Source: Pteria penguin (taxonomy: Eukaryota > Mollusca > Bivalvia > Pterioida > Pteriidae). Taken from it: a DNA stretch of 64,000 nt. Location of the stretch: the NCBI GenBank assembly GCA_035048485.1, contig CM068583.1, positions 27,277,841 through 27,341,840 on the forward strand. Reading direction: 5' to 3'. Below, piece after piece: positions 33,547 through 48,490 of the stretch (the stretch's first letter is position 1; each line of letters begins with the position of its first letter). The position numbers and the translations under genes were made by a program. The notes under the pieces were generated by a model that was given only the letters and a program-made list of their open reading frames with translations, was not told where the DNA came from and did no database searches.

Positions 33547-36064
33547 CCCCAAAAACCAGATCAGCTAAGTCAATAAAAGAATGAAGTAATAAAAGCTTTA
33601 GTTTATTGGCTAGGAGAGAATGTACCAGTGACATATTACGAAGGAGTCTTAAGCTTGTCACATTTAAATAGAAAGAATAAACAAACGACACCAAATAGGT
33701 TCCCACAGCTAATCTTTTTTGACCCACAAATTCATATATGAGTACTTTTGCATATGTTCAAGTACGTTTATATTATTTCATATGAGAGCCATGAACTATG
33801 CAATTTCATGAGAGATACGTTTTTTGACAGACGAGTGTTATATAATCAAACATATCCTAAAAATAAAGTATTGGCTTTGTTTTTATGGTTGAAAGATTTC
33901 ATGGAAAAGGGTTGGTGTCAATGTTTCTATCAGATACAAATGCTTTAGTTCAAAAAGAATGTTGTGTAAGCCCTGCATTTATTATTTTTTCAAGTATACG
34001 ACCATTTTTCTCCTTGGATTGTCAAGATAATTGAATTACGACATTTGATTTGTGACGACTTGTTTCAAACATCAACAATAAGACACGGATATCTGTTATC
34101 AGAACTTCCATATTTCTCGTATGTATTCCTTTTAACATCCTCTTTACATTTATCCCAAACATTTTACATAGTGAGATCAGTTTTGAAATTTGATTTTTCT
34201 GAAATGTTTTTCGATGAAGCTAGCAGTCCTGGTCATCAATGTTCACAAACATGTTCTTTTTAGAATCATTATTCTTTACAGTACTACCATTAAATCACAC
34301 CTAAGTATACTTCGCTTCACAGAATGAACTGAAAATCTACTGATTTATTTGTCGATTGATTTATGAATTGAGAAATGAAGCAGTATTACAAAAGCGTCAT
34401 CAAATGTTGATGTAAAAAGAATTCGTGCAAGAAGTTCTATAAAAACATTTTCAGAGTATTCAGCATTTGACCAATTTACAGATTCCATTAAGGAAAGCCT
34501 TTGTTCAATACTTAAGTATAATTCGATGTTAAATAGAGATTCTCACTCTATAATACGTAACCATTAAGCGTATTTATAATAAGCCTTTGTATTGCTACAA
34601 AAGACTGTAGACCTTCTGATCACCTTTAAAAACATTAGTCAGTGTTTATTGAAGAAAATTAAAATAGGATTCAATGCCAATGATTCAAATATTTTTATGG
34701 ATTTAGAACTGAACATAAAAATCTCATTAAGTCATAATTATAACTATATGTAAACACCTTAGCTGGAAAACGGGGGAAGTTATTTGAAAAATAATGCTCT
34801 GGATATTGCCTAACATCTACTGTGGGAGAGAATCTCAGAAAGTGTTTATATGAAAGTATGCCGTCATAAGGGGAAAGTGGTAGTATTACGTCTTTGTTAT
34901 GATATGGGTGTTTTCTATTCCATGCTGAAACAAATCACAGAATTTTTAAAACACATATTTAGATTAAAGTCTTATTACAGCATGCTGTTAGCCGCCGCCT
35001 TCTGAATTTTGTCGTCGTATAATAGAACATCTAATCTGTCTCGCTTTGGCAAAGATTTGATGAACAACAGTCCAAGAATAACGTATGCCACTTTATTAGA
35101 CCGACAAGAAAGGACCGTCGGGAATTCTTAAAATAGCAAATTTTAGAATTATATGCAATAAATCCCCGTTAAGGATCTTTGAAGTGGAAATAATAAATAT
35201 GTGTACTTTTAAAAGTTCTGAATTGACACCTTATTACTTCATATTGAAACGATGATGCGTTTTATTAAAACATCACCATCCCTAATCCCGGATGTGTAAG
35301 TTTTGAAACTTGATGTAAGCTTTAAAGTCCACGTATGTATATATTAGACATTACTTCGAAGTTTTACAAAAAATCGTCTGAAAATATTGTACCATTAACG
35401 AGATATCAGAGTCGGAAATATTGTGTGTTCGCTGCAATTCCACGCTTAGATAATGAATATTCATTGGCCATCAATCATGTGACCGCAATAAAACGACAAG
35501 GATGTCTTTATTCGCATCTCTTTTTCTACTTTTCATATCCGAATCGCTAAACAAATTCTTTCTTCCCCGTTTCCTTTTCACTTTCTCCATGTTGTGGATA
35601 TTTTTTGTTTACGTCTCACTTCGGGATATATTATTGCACATGCGCGAAGGCGGCGCTTTCGGCAAATATGGACAATTTATGCGCACCTCACAAGAATTCA
35701 TTTTATTTGCACGATCTTTGCAGAAGTAAAGTTTTAAATTCTTGTATTAACGAAAAGTTTATATCTTTGGAAAGCCTACAAAAATAGCAAATGAATGATC
35801 TTCTTTACAATAGCTGTAAATTCAGGTTGTGATGGACAGCGCCTCTGTAAGTCCTTTTTGTATATCATACGTTAATATTCATTTATCAATGTCAGATGTA
35901 TAATATAAATGGACCGAACAAAGGTACGATAATAATAATCATAATATATCATAATATATCATGATATAATTGGAAATCCGAGGATTAACTAAAACAAACC
36001 CATACGAATATAGAAAGTGAGAATTACAACATTCTGCATAGAAAATAAGACCAACGTCATAAAC
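33547..36064. other. No gene seen
   Basis: Long AT-rich stretch with no supported gene or repeat. A GC-richer island with CACATGCGCGAAGGCGGCGC lies at about 35637. Short frames at 33748 and 34045 lack domains. Confidence 0.5.
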
Positions 36065-37016
36065 ACCAATGACGAGATTAGAGTCCAATGACGAGATTAG
36101 GGGAACGATGAGATTATGGGTCCAGTGACAAGATTAGGGGTACAAACGTTGAGATTAGAGGGTCCATTGACAAGATTAGGGGTCCAATGACGTAATTAAG
36201 GGTACAATGACGAGATTAGGGAGTACAATGACGAGTGTAGGGTTCAATGACAAGATTAGGGGTGCAATGACGAGATTATGGGTACAATGACGAGATTAGG
36301 GGGTCCAATGACGAGACGAGATTATCGGTCCAATGACGATACTTAGGGGTCCATTGACGAAATTAGTGAGTACAATTATGAGATTATGAGGGTCCAAGGA
36401 CGAGATAAGGGGTACAGTGAGGAGATTAGGGGTCAATGACAAGATTAGGGGTACAATGACAAGATTAGGGGTACAATGACGAAATTAGGGCTACAATGAC
36501 GAGATTAGGGGTACAATGACAAGATTAGGGGATCCAATGACGAGATTATGATCCAATGACTAGCTTAGGGGTTCATTGACGAAATTAGTGAGTACAATGA
36601 TGAAAGGAGGACCCAATGATGAGATTAGGGGTACAATGAGGAGAGGAAGGGTCAATGACGAGATTAGGGGTACAATGACGAGATTAGGGGTACAATGACG
36701 AGATTAGGGCTACAATGACGAGATTAGGGCTACAATGACGAGATTAGGGGGTCCAATGACGAGGTTATAGGTCCAATGACGAGCTTAGGGGTCCATTGAC
36801 AAAATGAGTGAGTACAATGACGAGATTAGGAGGGCCCAATGACGAGATTACGGGTACAATGAGGAGATTAGGGTTCAATGACAAGATTAGGGGTACAATG
36901 ACGAAATTAAGGCTACAATGACGAGATTAGTTGTTCAATGAGGAGTTTAGGGGTCCAATGACGAGATTTAGGTTTCAGTGGCGACATTAAGGGTGCGATA
37001 ACGAGATTATGGGTCT
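36065..37016. repeat. 20-bp minisatellite, about 45 units
   Basis: Consensus ACAATGACGAGATTAGGGGT, with frequent variants (TCCAATGAC, GGGGGTCC, ACAAGATTAG) and length changes. Most units carry TTAGGG or TTAGGGG once. No coding capacity. Confidence 0.96.
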
Positions 37017-37497
37017 AGGATTAGGAAGTATCTCCTATTGGCTAGTTACGCCCGGTCTGTTAGGTTCTAGTTATTTTTGAGAAAATTAACAAGTACATTA
37101 AACGACATGTGTTTTCCCTAATACATATGATTTATCTTCTGATGTTGAATCTTTCTTTACTATCACAGACGTATAGATAATCAACAAAGTGAAAGGCTGT
37201 ATAAAAGATACCATAAGTTGTCATCTGTGGGCAGCTGCATAAAGGAACATCTATAATTGAAATATCCAAATCTTTCTTTATAACTTAACTTGTGGTAATC
37301 AATTTTCTTTAGATGGTGGCAGTAAGAAATAAGATCCAGATATGACACAAAATTAAGTGACTCACCGGTGTGATCAATATCAGATTCATTTGGTCATAGG
37401 ACATTATCTGCGATATAAAGATTATTTTAAGACGACATATCAGTTATGTATTTTGTGGTTTGTTCTACCAATAATTGCATCTGTTTTAATATGAAAA
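37017..37497. other. No gene seen
   Basis: AT-rich spacer; nothing recognised. Confidence 0.5.
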
Positions 37498-37600
37498 TGA
37501 ATCTGCGAGCAATTAGAGCATTTAGTATCCATCAGTATCATAATAAATCTGCGAGCAATGAGAGCATTTAGTATCCATCTGTATCATAATAAATTGCTAA
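37498..37600. repeat. Tandem duplication of about 51 bp
   Basis: AATCTGCGAGCAATTAGAGC, then ATTTAGTATCCATC-GTATCATAATAAA, occurs twice side by side with three or so differences. Looks like a recent single duplication. Confidence 0.9.
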
Positions 37601-38724
37601 AATGATTATATTGATGGGTCATTCACTGAATATCATGAAAAAACTTTATATGCAGTGGACAAATAAGTTTTTGAGGTCTTTGTTTACAAAAAGGTAGAGG
37701 ACATAAATATTTCTATATATCCAGTCAATAACCTTTGTATGATAGATCTATATGCTTAACGACAATACATATATACAAGAATTTTAAATCACTTGAAACC
37801 ACAATGTTGACGGTCTTACATACGGCTACATTTTATGAAGTCATAATAACAACGTTGTGTTTGTAGTTGTCCCAACACCACAACACATTCAAAATGTCAT
37901 TTTAAATAAATAGTATGTATAGCATGAAGTAAAACATTATCACTTTATCATAACCGAAATCAGGCCCGAAACGCTTTTTGTGAGCAAGTTTCATAACAAT
38001 ATTAAGTAGTTTCGTCTTTTTCAATGAAAACAAAGTAGACAGGATCAAGGTATGACGGATTATTGACAAGTGTAACATAATAATGAGAAGTATGTAGAAA
38101 GTGAAATTATGCATCTTTAATTGTAGCATATTTGCAAGGTCAATTAAGTACATCATTCTGACAAAAAAATGTGTATTCGGATTACGATGCCAATGCAAAA
38201 ATTGGGGATGTCTATAATATCTGTTGAAGTAAGCAAAACAACCTGACAAGAAATCTAGATTCATCCAATAGTAGAGCTTTTCATCCGGAAAACATTCAGT
38301 TGCTTGTCTGAAATAATTTCTAAAATTGAGCTGGTAATATCCTCGGGTACCGCATGTCCACTAGCAAAGGAAACGACCACCAATAATAACAACAAGAATA
38401 TATATAACATTGATAAGAGGTCTAGTCTAATTTATTTTGCAAATGCCTACTTTACTTTGCAACAAGACGTGGCAGAGTCGAGGATGTGAAATTCGAATAG
38501 GTGTGTAGAAATTTTACAATATTACATTTTACAAAATGTCAATATAAAAGTTTTGCTTTTCTGTGAGTTAACACTCTGTTTGAATGCAACTAACATTATT
38601 AAGACTTTAGGCCTTGTAAGAAAGATGTCGAAGTCAATGGTATGCCTGAACATCAATCTGTATCATGTTGGTGTATCATATTTTCAGAACCTATCATCGC
38701 TGTAATTTTCCAATAAAAACAAAA
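37601..38724. other. No supported gene
   Basis: AT-rich. A 120-codon minus-strand frame (37902-38264) is hydrophobic and Lys/Asn/Ile-rich, as expected from AT-rich DNA, with no recognised domain. Confidence 0.45.
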
Positions 38725-39025
38725 ACATGTAAACATTATTCCTTTCAGGAGTAACATTTTCGAGAGTATAATTCATTTTTCAACAAAAACTTTTTATTTA
38801 CGTTCAAAATACACACTACGACGCAATTTAAGACGCAAAATCACGTTTAGAACATCATTCCTTTGGAACATAATATGAAATTTTACAATATTACATTTTA
38901 CATAATGTAAAAAAACATATAAACATTATTCATTTCAGGAGTAACATTTTCGAGAGTATAATTCATTTTCCAACAAAAACTTTTTATTCAAGTTCAAAAT
39001 ACACACTACGAATCAATTTACGACG
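38725..39025. repeat. Direct duplication of about 115 bp, spaced about 189 bp
   Basis: TTTCAGGAGTAACATTTTCG, AGAGTATAATTCATTTT and CAACAAAAACTTTTTATT, then GTTCAAAATACACACTACGA, occur at about 38743 and 38932. GAAATTTTACAATATTACAT also recurs at 38508 and 38877, so the duplicated unit is probably longer and partly eroded. Confidence 0.85.
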
Positions 39026-40185
39026 CTGTTTGGTATTTTCATATTTAATCAACACTGCTTTTATATCAAATGATCATCCGAAGTTGACACATGATTGCAG
39101 TACGCAAAAACTTCACAAACTGAGCTTCACAAAAATGCATTTCTCTCTCCACTTGATGCTGTTCTGACATTCTCAGTGGTCGAGAAACCGAGAATCTGAT
39201 AGATAAACTAGCTACCTTTTCTTATCCATACCTAAACCTGTGTTGCCAAAATCTTTTGGCTAGATTATGAACAGTAAAATATTTCTTTTCGTTTAAATTA
39301 TTTGTATTTGAAATCGATCTCTTATTATTGATTGATTGACTACTGTTTTACGTCATTTCTCCATAAGTGAAGAGGTACCTTTCCCCAGTTTGGAAAAAAT
39401 GCTTCGTCAACCCAAGTACTATTCTTAATGGTCAACTCATAGTACATCAATTTGTAAAAACAAATTTCTGTAATCTCAAAAATGAAAAAAAATCTGAGCA
39501 ATTCATTAAAACGTCTTCTATTAATTGCGGATCCAGAAATATTATAAACTTTTTATTTCGTTTCGTTAGGTGATGAAAAAATAAATTAGGTCCATGATTA
39601 GAAACATACCCCTTGCCCGCCCCGGCTCCTACGAACCTGAGATATTTCCTTACTGAATTTCAAACTAGTAAAACTTGGAACAAATTCTACAGACCATTCA
39701 TACTGAGCCAATATGTAAACTGTTCTTTCAAGTTTTTTTTTTTTTTTTTTTTGGTACCAAAATTTATAGCTAAAGTGAAGTTAGTACGACTCAATGAAGG
39801 TGACAACTCACCGACCAGCAGTAATACACCAACATTAATTCGTAAAGATGTGAAGATTTTTACTCTCATTCCTGACAACCTCCGCTTCGAATCCGCCATG
39901 TTTGTAGTTGCGAAATAAACATATGTGCCATATCAAAGAAATAGTAATAGATATCCATTTATATGCATTAGCCATCATCTAAAAATGAATTGAAGTATTT
40001 AAATTCATACATCGCTTCATTTTGGTATAGGTATAAATAGTCGAACATTCAAAATCTTCGACAAAGTAACATGGAATAATAAATGGGATTGCTAGGAACA
40101 TGAAGGTTAGTTTAATTTTTTTTTATAATCTGCATTTATTCGTATTTTAGAAAAAATATTGCAGTTGACAACTTCAATGGTTGCA
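39026..40185. other. No gene seen; possible SINE tail scrap
   Basis: GATTGATTGACTACTGTTTT-ACGTCA at about 39330-39356 resembles a reverse-orientation SINE tail. A T-run lies at about 39735-39752. Confidence 0.4.
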
Positions 40186-40410
40186 GAGAAAAGTCCAGAA
40201 AACGTTGCAATCTCTTAACTTTACGAAGTCCAAATGCCATAACTCTTCCAAAAATAGGTCAATCACGACCAAACTCGAACCTGACCTGTAACTCATTCAT
40301 ACAAAGGTACATATCAAAATTTATGTCCAGAACACCCAGTGTCTCAGACAGACGGACAGACAGGCGGAGTAGAAACCTATAGTACCCTCCGAATTTAACG
40401 ATAGGGGATA
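40186..40410. mobile_element. Remnant related to the 29.6-kb element
   Basis: GCCATAACTCTTCCAAAAAT, AGGTCAATC-CGACCAAACTCGAACC and a GACAGACGGACAGACAGGCG run parallel the internal segment and pre-end run of the 29619-30598 element. The termini are not recognisable. Confidence 0.5.
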
Positions 40411-40434
40411 TAAATCTTGCAATAATTCTAGATA

Positions 40435-42133
40435 TTACTTATTACAGTCGTCTGTATGTACTATACCACTTATTACAGTCGTAAGTATGTGCTATGTCAC
40501 TTATCGCAAACGTTAGTATGTGATATCACTTATTACAGACGTGAGTATGTACTGTTTCTTTTATTACAGACGTTAGTATGTGCTATATCACTTATTACAG
40601 ACGTTAGTATGTGCTATATCATTTATTACAGACATTAATATGTGTTATATCACTTATTACAAACGTTAGTATGTGATATCACTTATTACAGACGTGAGTA
40701 TGAAATATTTCACTTATTACAGACGTTAGTACGTGCTATATCATTAATTACAAACGTTAGTATGTGCTATATCACTTATTACAAACGTTAGTATGTGCTA
40801 TATCACTTATTACAAACGTTAGTGTGTGTTATATCACTTTTTACAGTCGTTAGTATGTGCTATTTCACTTATTACAGTTATTAGTATGTGCTATATCACT
40901 TATTACAGTCGCTAGTGTGTGATGCATCACTTATTACAGTCGTTAGTATGTGCTGTATCACTTATTACAGTCGTTAGTATTGGCTATTTCACTTATTACA
41001 GACTTCAGTATGTGCTATATCACCTATTACAGTTGTGAGTATGTGCTATATCATTTATTACAGACGTTAGTATATGCTATATCACTTATTACAGTCGTTA
41101 GTGTGTGCTGTATCACTTATTACAGTCGTTAGTATTGGCTATTTCACTTATTACAGACTTCAGTATGTGCTATATCACCTATTACAGTTGTGAGTATGTG
41201 CTATATCATTTATTACAGACGTTAGTATGTGCTATATCACTTATTACAGTTGTTAGTATGTGCTATATCATTTATTACAGACGTTAGTATGTACTATATC
41301 ACTTATTAAAGACGTTAGTATGTGATATATCACTTATTGCAGCTGTCAGTATGTGCTATATCACTTATTGCAGACGTTAATATGTGCTATATCACTTATT
41401 ACAGTTGTAAGTATGTGCTATATCACTTATTACAGTTGTTAGTATGTACTATATCATTTATTACAGACGTTAGTATGTGCTATATCACTTATTGCAGTTA
41501 TTAGTATGTGCTATATCACTTATTACAGTCGCTAGTGTGTGATGTATCACTTATTACATTCGTTAGTATGTGATGTATCACTTATTACATTCGTTAGTAT
41601 GTGCTATTTCACTTATTACAGTCGTTAGTATTGGCTATTGCACTTATTACAGACGTCAGTATGTGCTATATCACCTATTACAGTTGTTAGTATGTGCTAT
41701 ATCATTTATTACAGACGTTAGTATGTGCTATATCACTTATTACAATTGTTAGTATGTGCTATATCATTTATTACAGACGTTAGTATGTGCTATATCACTT
41801 ATTACAGACGTTAGTATGTGCTATATCATTTATTACAGGCGTTAGTATGTGCTATATCATTTATTACAGACGTTAGTATGTGCTATATCACTTATTACAA
41901 ACGTTAGTATGTGATATCACTTATTACAGTTGTTAGTATGTGCTATATCATTTATTACAGACGTTAGTATGTGCTATATCATTTATTACAGACGTTAGTA
42001 TGTGCTATATCACTTATTACAAACGTTAGTATGTGATATCACTTATTACAGTTGTTAGTATGTGCTATATCATTTATTACAGACGTTAGTATGTGCTATA
42101 TCACTTATTAATGCTGTTAGTATGTGCTTTATC
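40435..42133. repeat. 31-bp minisatellite, about 54 units, with higher-order periods
   Basis: Unit: CACTTATTACAGACGTTAGT followed by ATGTGCTATAT. Variant order repeats: a five-unit block with TATTGGCTATTTC recurs 155 bp apart (40978 and 41133), and a block with ACAAACGTTAGTATGTGAT recurs 122 bp apart (41897 and 42019). The many 60-codon frames are by-products. Confidence 0.97.
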
Positions 42134-42829
42134 AGATTACAAAATCGTTCCGTTGAGCATATGGCAGATACTGTAATATATGTATCTCTCTTTGTTAACG
42201 ATATTTGTAATATGGATATTCAAAAAGGTAAGCTTCAATCATCCTCTGTTGTCGCAATGAACAAGATCGAAAGAAAAACTTATCTGCTGCGGAAGAAGAT
42301 AATGAATAGGATTGATGAACATAGGATTTACCAAGCCTTGTAGCTAAAGTGTTGTCACGATGCTTCTTACGAATATAAGCATTCTTATAAGTTGGTAAAA
42401 AACATAAGAATAAATAAGCCATAGTGTCAGGGTGGTTCAGTAGTTTTTGGTTTAGTGAGAAATGAGTATGGATCTTATTTCTTTAATCAATCAAAAGCAA
42501 TCTAAATTGTGGACCATTTTCCAGTGTATTCTCCTGCAGAGTCTGCGGTAAGGATTGTATCTAAGTACTTTGATTTATAGCTCTATATTTGACGATCTTT
42601 TCTTGATATACATTTGAAAATTTAGTACCCAGATCTGCGATGCTACATTTTCTTCTTCCTCCAGCAGTTGTGTGTAAAGTAATGAAAAAATTGTGTGTAA
42701 TCTGTATGCATTAAACTTTCATGATGCATGTTGTTGCCAAACAGGAGACTCTGACTCTCGGGAACCTGTTGTCGCCTCAAATTCATGAAAGTCCACGTGA
42801 TTGCGACATTAACATAACATGTCACATGT
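42134..42829. other. No gene seen
   Basis: Spacer between two arrays. A 93-codon frame (42062-42343) begins inside the array and has no domain. Confidence 0.45.
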
Positions 42830-45005
42830 TCATACACCCACTGTACAGCGCGTTATCAGGACTGCTAATGAGTAGTTCATCCAGATTGATTGATGGATTG
42901 ATTGATTTACGTCACTTAACGATTATTTCACATCTTTGTTGACGGCATCTGCCTGGATGCATTGCACAAGAAATTTATACCTTTGCAACGGATCAACCAA
43001 AGGCAATGAGTTACAGTGCGTCATTAGGACTACTGTTGGAGTTGTACACCCAGTACACAATGCATTATCAGGAATGCTGATAAGAGATATACACCCAGTG
43101 TACAGAGCGTTATCAGTACTGCTGATGGAATTTGTACACCCAGTACACAGTGCATTATCCGAAATGCTGATAAGAGATATACACCCAGTGTACAGTGCGT
43201 TATCAGCACTGCTGATGGAATTTGTACACCCAGTACACAGTGCATTATCCGACATGCTAATAAAAGATACACTCAGTGTACAGTGAGTTATTAGCACTGT
43301 TGTTGGTGTTGTACACCCATTACACAGTGCATTATCCGAAATGCTGATAAGAGATATACACCCAGTGTACAATGCGGTATCAGCACTGCTGACGGAATTT
43401 GTACACCCAGTACACAGTACATTACCCGGAATGCTGATAAGACTTGTACACCCAGTGTACAGTGCGTTATCAGTACTGCTGATGGAATTTGTACACCCAG
43501 TACACAGTGCATTATCCGACATGCTAATAAGAGATACACTCAGTGTACAGTGGGTTATTAGTACTGTTGTTGGTGTTGTACACCCATTACACAGTGCATT
43601 ATCCGAAATGCTGATAAGAGATATACACCCAGTGTACAGTGCGTTATCAGCACTGCTGATGAGATTTGTACACCCATTACACAGTGCATTATCCGACATG
43701 CTAATAAGAGATATACACCCAGTGTACAGTGCGTTATCAGCATTGCTGATGAGATTTGTACACCCAGTACACAGTGCATTATCTGGAATGCTACTAAGAG
43801 ATATGCACCCAGTGTACAGTGCGTTTTAGCACTGCTGATGGGATTAGTACACCCAGTACACAGTGCATTATCCGAAATGCTGATAGGAATTGTACATCCA
43901 GTGCACGGTGTGTTATTAGCCCCGCTGTTGGAGTTGTACACCCAGTACACAGTGCATTATCCGAAATGCTGGGAAGAGATATACACCCAATGTACAGTGC
44001 GTTATTAGAACTGCTGTTGATCTTGTACACCCAGCACACAGTGCATCATCCGAAATGCTGGTAAGAGATATACACCCAATGTACAGTGCGTTATCAGCAC
44101 TGATGGAGTTGTACACCTAGTACACTGTTTATTATCCTGAATGCTGATAAGAGATATACGCCTAGTGTACAATGCGTTATTAGAACTGCTGTTGGTCTTG
44201 TACACCCAGCACACAGTGCATCATCCGAAATGCTGGTAAGAGATATACACCCAATGTACAGTGCGTTATCAGCACTGATGGAGTTGTACACCTAGTACAC
44301 AGTTCATTATCCTGAATGCTGATAAGAGATATACACCCAGTGTACAATGCGTTATTAGCACTGCTGTTGGTCTTGTACACCAAGCACACAGTGCATTATC
44401 CGGAATGCTGATAAGAGCTGTACACCCAGCACACAGTGCATTATCCGGAATGCTGGTAATAGCTGTACATCCAGTGTACAGTGCGTTATCAGCACTGCTG
44501 ATGAAATTTGTACACAGTGAATCATACGGAATTCTGATAAGAAATAAACACTTAGTGTACAGTGTGTTATCAGCACTGCTGTTGGAGTTGTACACCCAGT
44601 ACATAATGCATTATCCGGAATGCTGATAAGAGATATACACCCAGTGTACAGTGTGTTATCAGCACTGCTGTTGGAGTTGTACACCAAGTACACAGTGCCT
44701 TATTCGAAATGCTGGTAACAGTTGTACATCCAGTGCACAATGCATTATCAGCACTACTGATAAGGGTTGTACTTCCAGTGCACAATGCACTATCAGCACT
44801 GTTGACGATAGTTGTACACCCAGTGTATACTGCGTCATCAGCACTGCTGCTAAGGGTTGTACATCCAATGTATAGTGTGTTATCAATTCTGCTTGTTGAG
44901 AGTTGACCACCTAGTGTATTGATACAATATCAGCAGTGTTGATGAGAGTTGTACAGTGCATTATCATCACTACCAATAAGGGTTGTACATCGAGTGCACA
45001 ATTGT
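42830..45005. repeat. 45/90-bp dimeric minisatellite, about 47 monomers
   Basis: Two alternating 45-bp monomers. One carries GTTATCAGCACTGCTGATGG and AATTTGTACACCCAGTACAC. The other carries ATTATCCGAAATGCTGATAA and GAGATATACACCCAGTGTAC. Dyads recur: ATCAGCA-C-TGCTGAT and GTACAC-CCA-GTGTAC. Higher-order periods of 267 bp (CCGACATG at 43249 and 43516) and 175 bp (CATCATCC at 44044 and 44219) are visible. The right end is more diverged. Long frames on both strands (up to 258 codons) arise because 45 is divisible by three. Confidence 0.97.
42884..43010 (-). mobile_element. SINE 3' part inside the 45/90-bp array
   Basis: GATTGATGGATTGATTGATT, then ACGTCACTTAACGATTATTT, GACGGCATCTGCCTGGATGC and CTTTGCAACGGATCAACC, then array sequence resumes at about 43011. 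The tRNA-like head is missing, so the insertion is truncated. Confidence 0.82.
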
Positions 45006-45844
45006 TGCAGTGAAGCCCGTTTAAACTAATTATGCAAAACAATGATACGCTTTTATAATTGTTGCATTTACAACTTCCATTTTGCGCATGGTCTAGCTAT
45101 GGATTTTGGAATAGGATTTGTACAGACAGGGCAGCTATAATAAATCTGAACTGCAAGATTTACGACACACGAATCTGACAATGCACTTGTGAAACGCATC
45201 ATAAGCGCACTGTGTGTCAAAGTAAAACTCATATAGCATAAAATACAATCTGTCACTCTGACAAAAGTCATCAACAATGGGTATATCATACTGAACATCG
45301 AACAATTTTAAATGTGAATCTTGTCGTGGAAAAAAGAAAAAAAACCATTGCAGTAGCATAAAGTCGAAATGAGATAGTCTCAAGCGGCGTTTTAATATTG
45401 ATATCAAAAAAGAAATTTGTGTCAGCAGATGCTAACAAGGAAGATGATAAAGATCTTCAGAAATCTGCCATTCAGTACCATAGCAAGCCACTGGTTAATC
45501 ACGTTACAAAACACTATCATATTCTTTGACGTCATAATGGTGACTTTTTTCGGCTCTCTACATGCAAATGCGACTGTATACTTATGATACAATTATTCAT
45601 TCATATAACCATTAAAATATATATGACCATCAGGCAGTAATACATGTTACTGTTATTTCGATAACAATGACCACAGGTGTTTGCTTAGAAGTCTAAAATC
45701 TCTTTGAGTGTTACATCTACTATGTATCAAGAGGAAACTCCGCCGAACTGATTCATTACCTTCCAAAATACAATACCTTTATATTGTGTAACAATTTAAT
45801 GATTATGTTGTTAGATTTTTATATTCACACACACTGAGGTTGTA
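45006..45844. other. No supported gene
   Basis: AT-rich. Minus-strand frames at 45068-45407 overlap in different registers and show no known domain. Confidence 0.45.
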
Positions 45845-47261
<1,417 letters not shown>

Positions 47262-48419
47262 TGGAAAGCCGGTGCGCAATGAAATTGCTATTTGCTTTTT
47301 GCTAATTTGCTTTTTGCTTTGTACCGTTAACGGTTTCTACAACTAATTTGAATGCCTGAGACGCCAAAAGATAAACTGAGGTCGAGCGTTGTGCAGAGTT
47401 CAATATTTCCGAAACGACGAAACGCACGAAATGTTTAAAGGAAACATAGGAAAGCATTTTGATAAGAGAACGGCTCTTAAATCTTAAATAGTGATTAGAT
47501 CAAGTAGACCTACATTGCTTGCCTGTGCATAGGCATATCTAGAATGAAAAGAGGTGCCATCTGCTTGCAATGCTCTGTCTGAACCTAGCCAAAATTACCT
47601 TTGTTGGGCATAATTTTCTACCAAAGGGGTTGCAACCCCGTATCCTCTGCTTAATACCGGTTTATTTCCGTTTGTTTTGTATACTGTTTTTTCATTAAAC
47701 GGGCAGGCAGAGTTAATTGAACGATCATGGCTTGTACTGGATTTCTTTTCATTCGGATGAATTCTATTGTCTTAATATGGAAAGGAATTAAATCATATTA
47801 GAGTATACAGTAATAGATATCTATATTGGAAAAGAAGCCATAACAAGATTTCAAGATCACGCCTATTTTCCTCTCCCGAGGATTGGACTCAGGTTCAAAA
47901 TTACACATACACTAGATCATATAGGGAATACTTCTAGCCCATAATCAAATCTCAGAGGAGTAGCGATAATTAGCATATTGTTTACAGATGGAGGGACGGA
48001 CGACGAGTGGTATTGCATAAACCTTGCTGATCTTTGGTCGAGCTAATAAAACTGAAACAAAAGGATAAATATTATTTATCTACATTGAATTATGAAGACG
48101 AACACAAACACAGTATCAATTAAAATGCAACAATTTTTATTATATAAGCCAGAACCTTACACTAAACAAAATCAACTTTACTCCAAGAGATTTGTAACCT
48201 TATCATTTTCTGTTGTATATCATAAAAATGGACTCTACGCCTACATTGAGGCGACAGACACGTCACAAAAAGGGTGTGGGGTTAGGATTCGCCCTCTCCC
48301 CTCCCTTACGTCTCTTCCCCAATCCCTTTTCTCCACCCCTAATGAATTGCGTGCGCTTCACACTCGCAATTTTCCATCCGGAGAATATGCGACGGTCAAG
48401 CCTAACAGTGCGACAGCCC

Positions 48420-48490
48420 GATGGTCCGACGGTCCAATAGTCCGATAATTCGACAGCCCCAATAGTCCGATAGTCCGACAGTTGGACAGC
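48420..48490. repeat. Short imperfect repeat of GTCCGATA
   Basis: TGGTCCGACGGTCCAATAGT, CCGATAATTCGACAG and CCAATAGTCCGATAGTCC: 8-12 base units of GTCCGA/CAATA type. A similar patch (GAGCCGTCAAACCATCGGG) lies near 49498. Confidence 0.8.

Noticed and set aside
36065..37016. Interstitial telomere tract
   Set aside because: TTAGGG is never in direct tandem; it occurs once per 20-bp unit.
37902..38264. 120-codon minus-strand hydrophobic frame as a membrane protein
   Set aside because: Amino-acid content is what AT-rich random sequence gives; no homologous motif seen.
40435..42133. CRISPR-like repeat array (31-bp repeats)
   Set aside because: Units are directly joined with no unique spacers, and the window is eukaryotic in character.
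42923..44910. Many overlapping frames of 65-258 codons on both strands
   Set aside because: By-products of a 45-bp period; frames shift freely between strands and registers with no preference.
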